Assembly (NCBI GenBank): GCA_022843625.1
Contig: JALHNH010000058.1
Coordinates: forward strand, 1-35,792
Length of the DNA: 35,792 nucleotides
Direction of reading: 5' to 3'
Source: Bryobacter sp.
GTDB taxonomy: Bacteria > Acidobacteriota > Terriglobia > Bryobacterales > Bryobacteraceae
Both the position numbers and the translations under genes were made by a program. Under the pieces are notes generated by a model, which worked only from the letters and a program-made list of their open reading frames with translations, made no database searches and was not told the DNA's origin. Shown in pieces: positions 33,333-35,792 of this stretch. The stretch's first letter is position 1. Each line of letters starts with the position of its first letter.

Positions 33333-34169
33333 GTGAGAGAGAGTCTCCAGGGCAAACTTCACAAAAGGGCAGACTTTGCCTCCCGCATCCTTGCGGGGCA
33401 TCGTGAGCTCGTAGTGTATCTTCCGCCCGGCTACGACGAGAATTTGCAGCAACGCTATCCGGTGATGTACTTTCACGACGCCCAGAACGTATTTGAGGCG
33501 CATACGGCTTTTGTCGCAGGAAACTATTGGGAGATTGGGGAAACTGCGGGGAAATTGATTCTGGCCGAGCGGCTGAAGCCAATGATTCTGGTAGGCATTC
33601 CTCATGGGGGCGACCGGCGGGTAGATGAATTTACGCCAAGCCGTAATCCGCAGAATAACTACGGAGGCCAGGCAGCGCTCTATGGCCGAATGCTTGTTGA
33701 GGAGATTTTGCCGTTCATCGAGCATCAATACAGGGTATTGCCGGGGGCGAAGAATACGGGCCTTGGTGGAAGCTCACTCGGCGGCCTGGTGACGATGTAC
33801 CTTGGGATTCGCTATCCCGAGCATTTCGGGAAACTGGCCGTGATGTCGCCGTCGGTATGGTGGGATTACCGCATGATATTGCGCAAGATCGTATCGGTGA
33901 CACACAAGCACCGGGCGAGGGTATGGCTCGATGTGGGTTGCCATGAGGGGTCAAATCCTCGCGGGACGCTGCGGGATGTGCGGCTGTTGCGGGATGTTTT
34001 GGTGAGGAAGGGCTGGAAGCCCGGGGTGAGCCTTTTTTATTACGAAGACCCGCAGGGTGGGCATGATGAAAAGGCCTGGGCTGCTCGCGCACCGCATATG
34101 TTGCAGTTTTTGTTTCCGGGGGCGAAGGCACAGGTGGAGTTGCCACTGGCGCTGGATTTGGCGGGTTAG
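33333..34169 (+). CDS. Fes/IroE-like alpha/beta-hydrolase esterase
   Basis: The product has 278 residues from a GTG at 33333 with AGAGAAAGAA upstream, and no signal peptide. The fold matches the esterase-D/enterochelin-esterase group: RELVVYLPPGYDENLQQRYP, MYFHDAQNVFE, and the nucleophile elbow GGSSLGG with Ser148. Asp200 (WLDVG) and His244 (GGHDEKAW) complete a likely triad. The family cleaves esters of siderophores, glutathione adducts or feruloyl sugars; this substrate is unknown. It is divergent from the sigma-factor gene across 128 bases, and its TAG overlaps the stop of the next, convergent gene by four bases. Confidence 0.9.
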   Translation: MRESLQGKLHKRADFASRILAGHRELVVYLPPGYDENLQQRYPVMYFHDAQNVFEAHTAFVAGNYWEIGETAGKLILAERLKPMILVGIPHGGDRRVDEFTPSRNPQNNYGGQAALYGRMLVEEILPFIEHQYRVLPGAKNTGLGGSSLGGLVTMYLGIRYPEHFGKLAVMSPSVWWDYRMILRKIVSVTHKHRARVWLDVGCHEGSNPRGTLRDVRLLRDVLVRKGWKPGVSLFYYEDPQGGHDEKAWAARAPHMLQFLFPGAKAQVELPLALDLAG

Positions 34170-35716
34170 GGGCGGACGGGCAAGCTGATGTTCGCGAAAC
34201 GGGAATAGGTACCGCCAAAACCGCATGAGAAGTAATAGGTGGGCGCATTGGGATTAAATGGGGGGAAACTCTCGGGGAGGCGAATCGAAACCTGGTAGAG
34301 CCCCTTGATGCCAGGCGCAGGGCCTGCATAGAGGATCTGGGGATTGACTTGAGTGAGTTGGTCGTTGCCGAAGCAGGTGAAGCCTGGAGTAGTGAGCCTA
34401 CCTTGGTCGTGGGGACCCAGATTTACTGCCCACAAGTGAATAATCTGACCGGGCCGGGCGGGATTCTGGGCAGTAATCAAGCGGGAGAAATCCAGTTCTG
34501 CGGCTATGGGATACTCGGCGCGACTCTTTGGAGTCGGAAGAAATTTTCCGGCCGGAGTGGTGTAGAAAAGGGGACTTACCAGTTCAAGGCCGACAGCAAA
34601 GGGCAGACGAATTTCAAAGTGAGATGGAGCGGCGTTTTGAATTTCGAAACTGTATTCATGAAGCGGAAAATTGAATGTTGAGGGGATCAGGTAGGCAAGC
34701 TGGCTATTGCTGCGGGAGACAGGAATGAGCTCTGTCGATTCGGCTCCATGTAGGAGAAAGAGCGTGGCGTCGCCAATGCCCTCCCCGTCAATATAGAAAA
34801 GACTTCCCGGAGATGCCTGCAAGTAAGCGGGGTCTAACCCGCCGATAGGGGGAAGACGGGTTTCATCCGTTTCGGCGAGCAAGTTCACTTTGTGGAAGGC
34901 GTTGTCTGGGCTCAGATACCAGATAACATTGCCATCGCCCGAGAGGGTCCAGGATTTGATCGACGGAGCAATCGTGCGCCATTCGGATCGAGTGGAATCA
35001 AGACGGAGCAGACTGGTGGCTTGCTCAAAGCTGCAACTGGCTATGAGTGTTCCGGTGGCAGCGGCAGCGATTGAAGAGCAAGATGATTGCAACTGCGGAC
35101 CAACCAGGACTTGGGCTTTGGTCTTGGTATCGATTTCGAACAGTTGCGAATTTGAACCATTAGCCTCCCATGAAAGTATGGTTTCATGGGAGGCGTTGTA
35201 TGCAATTCCGGAGAGATAGCGGCTTCGGTCGCGGAAAAAGCTCTCAAAGGCGGTTGAGCTAGAACTGAGCCGCTCTATGCCCTCAACCGAATTGCGCCAA
35301 ACGACTCCCTCGTTAGTCACAACCTGTTGTCCCGAGAAGCCACCAGCCGTGGCAAGACGCTGGTTTGTTGCCATTTCGTAAAGCGTGAAGCCATAATCGC
35401 TCAGTCCACCCCAGATGCTATTGAGTGCATAGCGGCGGTTAGGGCTAAAGGTGAAGTTGCCACGGAATTGGATGCCTCGCCAAGTGCTACCTTCAAAATC
35501 TTTGCAGGCCTGGAAGAAACCGATGTAGCAGGTCCGAGTAGCATTGGCACCAACAAGTACGCCATTTGAATCCAAGTAGGGTGCAAGGATGTTGTAGTAA
35601 TTTGACCAATAATCATCCAGCTTGATCTGTTCGAGAATCAGCTCTGGCTTCATCTCGCGATCGTCGAGCGAGAATGTGAGGCCGGGAGCATCCTTTACAC
35701 TTTGGACCGGGAGCAT
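34166..35716 (-). CDS. Beta-propeller protein with Solibacter-type C-terminal domain, probably N-terminally truncated
   Basis: This frame encodes 516 residues from an ATG at 35716, or 495 from an ATG at 35653. The middle is a WD/propeller-like repeat (SPNRRYALNSIWGG, LSGDGNVIWYLSPDN). After an Ig-like linker, the last 100 residues (AQNPARPGQIIHLWAVNLGP, ILYAGPAPGIKGLYQVSIRLP) resemble the 'Solibacter uncharacterized C-terminal domain' (TIGR03437-type), found on secreted proteins. No signal peptide is present. The first codons are encoded by a tandem repeat and an in-frame TAA lies just upstream. The original 5' end may therefore have been lost to a rearrangement or element insertion. Confidence 0.75.
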   Translation of the reverse strand: MLPVQSVKDAPGLTFSLDDREMKPELILEQIKLDDYWSNYYNILAPYLDSNGVLVGANATRTCYIGFFQACKDFEGSTWRGIQFRGNFTFSPNRRYALNSIWGGLSDYGFTLYEMATNQRLATAGGFSGQQVVTNEGVVWRNSVEGIERLSSSSTAFESFFRDRSRYLSGIAYNASHETILSWEANGSNSQLFEIDTKTKAQVLVGPQLQSSCSSIAAAATGTLIASCSFEQATSLLRLDSTRSEWRTIAPSIKSWTLSGDGNVIWYLSPDNAFHKVNLLAETDETRLPPIGGLDPAYLQASPGSLFYIDGEGIGDATLFLLHGAESTELIPVSRSNSQLAYLIPSTFNFPLHEYSFEIQNAAPSHFEIRLPFAVGLELVSPLFYTTPAGKFLPTPKSRAEYPIAAELDFSRLITAQNPARPGQIIHLWAVNLGPHDQGRLTTPGFTCFGNDQLTQVNPQILYAGPAPGIKGLYQVSIRLPESFPPFNPNAPTYYFSCGFGGTYSRFANISLPVRP

Positions 35717-35728
35717 CCTTTACACTTT
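35682..35728. repeat. Tandem 22-base direct repeat, candidate mobile-element end
   Basis: Two identical copies of a 22-base sequence (plus strand CCGGGAGCATCCTTTACACT plus TT) lie at 35682-35703 and 35707-35728, separated by three bases (25-base period). On the minus strand each reads AAAGTGTAAAGGATGCTCCC. IS21-like elements carry short multiple terminal repeats, so this could be the end of an element lying to the right. No transposase frame is visible in the 64 remaining bases. Confidence 0.55.
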
Positions 35729-35763
35729 TGAGAGTAAAAGCGAGCCCGCTTAAGTATGGGGAA

Positions 35764-35779
35764 GCGGCCCGGAGGCCGC
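35764..35779. other. GC-rich hairpin at the right edge
   Basis: GCGGCC (35764-35769), a four-base loop and GGCCGC (35774-35779) form a short perfect stem next to the tandem repeat. No T-run follows on the minus strand. It may belong to the same element end; function unknown. Confidence 0.35.
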
Positions 35780-35792
35780 GTCCTTTCGGCGT

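Overview
The window looks like chromosome of an Acidobacteriota bacterium, most likely the Bryobacterales/Solibacteres branch. The clues are two TonB-dependent receptors with carboxypeptidase-regulatory-like N-termini, a PEP-CTERM protein, a coupled ECF sigma factor and Ser/Thr kinase-TPR protein, DUF1080 and PQQ-dehydrogenase-type secreted proteins, and a C-terminal domain resembling the 'Solibacter uncharacterized C-terminal domain'. This placement is inferred from gene content; no rRNA is present. I see no complete prophage, CRISPR array or intact insertion sequence.

Left part (1-6.3 kb): the tail of an unknown gene, then a long minus-strand iron-sulphur operon read right to left as iscR-iscS-iscU-iscA-hscB-hscA-iscX-terC-small membrane protein. 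Genes abut or overlap almost throughout. There is no fdx ferredoxin gene. The terC reading frame has no ATG/GTG/TTG before its conserved first helix; the best start is an ATA that overlaps the iscX stop.

6.3-9.6 kb: an intergenic stretch with a strong hairpin, a short palindrome and a decayed PIN-toxin-like remnant. It is followed by plus-strand secreted genes: a DUF1080 (3-keto-disaccharide hydrolase-like) protein, a PQQ-type sugar dehydrogenase-like beta-propeller whose expected catalytic His is replaced, and a five-haem cytochrome c.

9.6-16.8 kb, minus strand: a dockerin-tailed beta-propeller with EF-hand-like loops, followed 31 bases later by a PEP-CTERM protein with a cohesin-like body. 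This is a candidate anchor-and-ligand pair. After a hairpin come a WG-repeat protein and a TonB-dependent receptor. A carbohydrate-binding-like secreted protein is interrupted by an in-frame TAG.

16.9-24.9 kb: a large Oar-like TonB-dependent receptor whose stop overlaps the start of rsmG, followed by aroB and ubiE/menG. Convergent to these are an OmpA-domain coiled-coil protein and an SDR dehydrogenase.

24.9-30.1 kb: an OpgC-like membrane acyltransferase and two different CPBP intramembrane proteases in one plus-strand cluster, a convergent lipoprotein, tRNA-Val(TAC) and gluQ.

30.1-35.8 kb: a Ser/Thr kinase-TPR protein coupled to its ECF sigma factor, an esterase, and a probably N-terminally truncated secreted beta-propeller. 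The 5' end of the last gene lies in a 22-base tandem repeat that may be the edge of a mobile element outside the window. Several convergent gene pairs share or overlap stop codons, so the segment is very compact.
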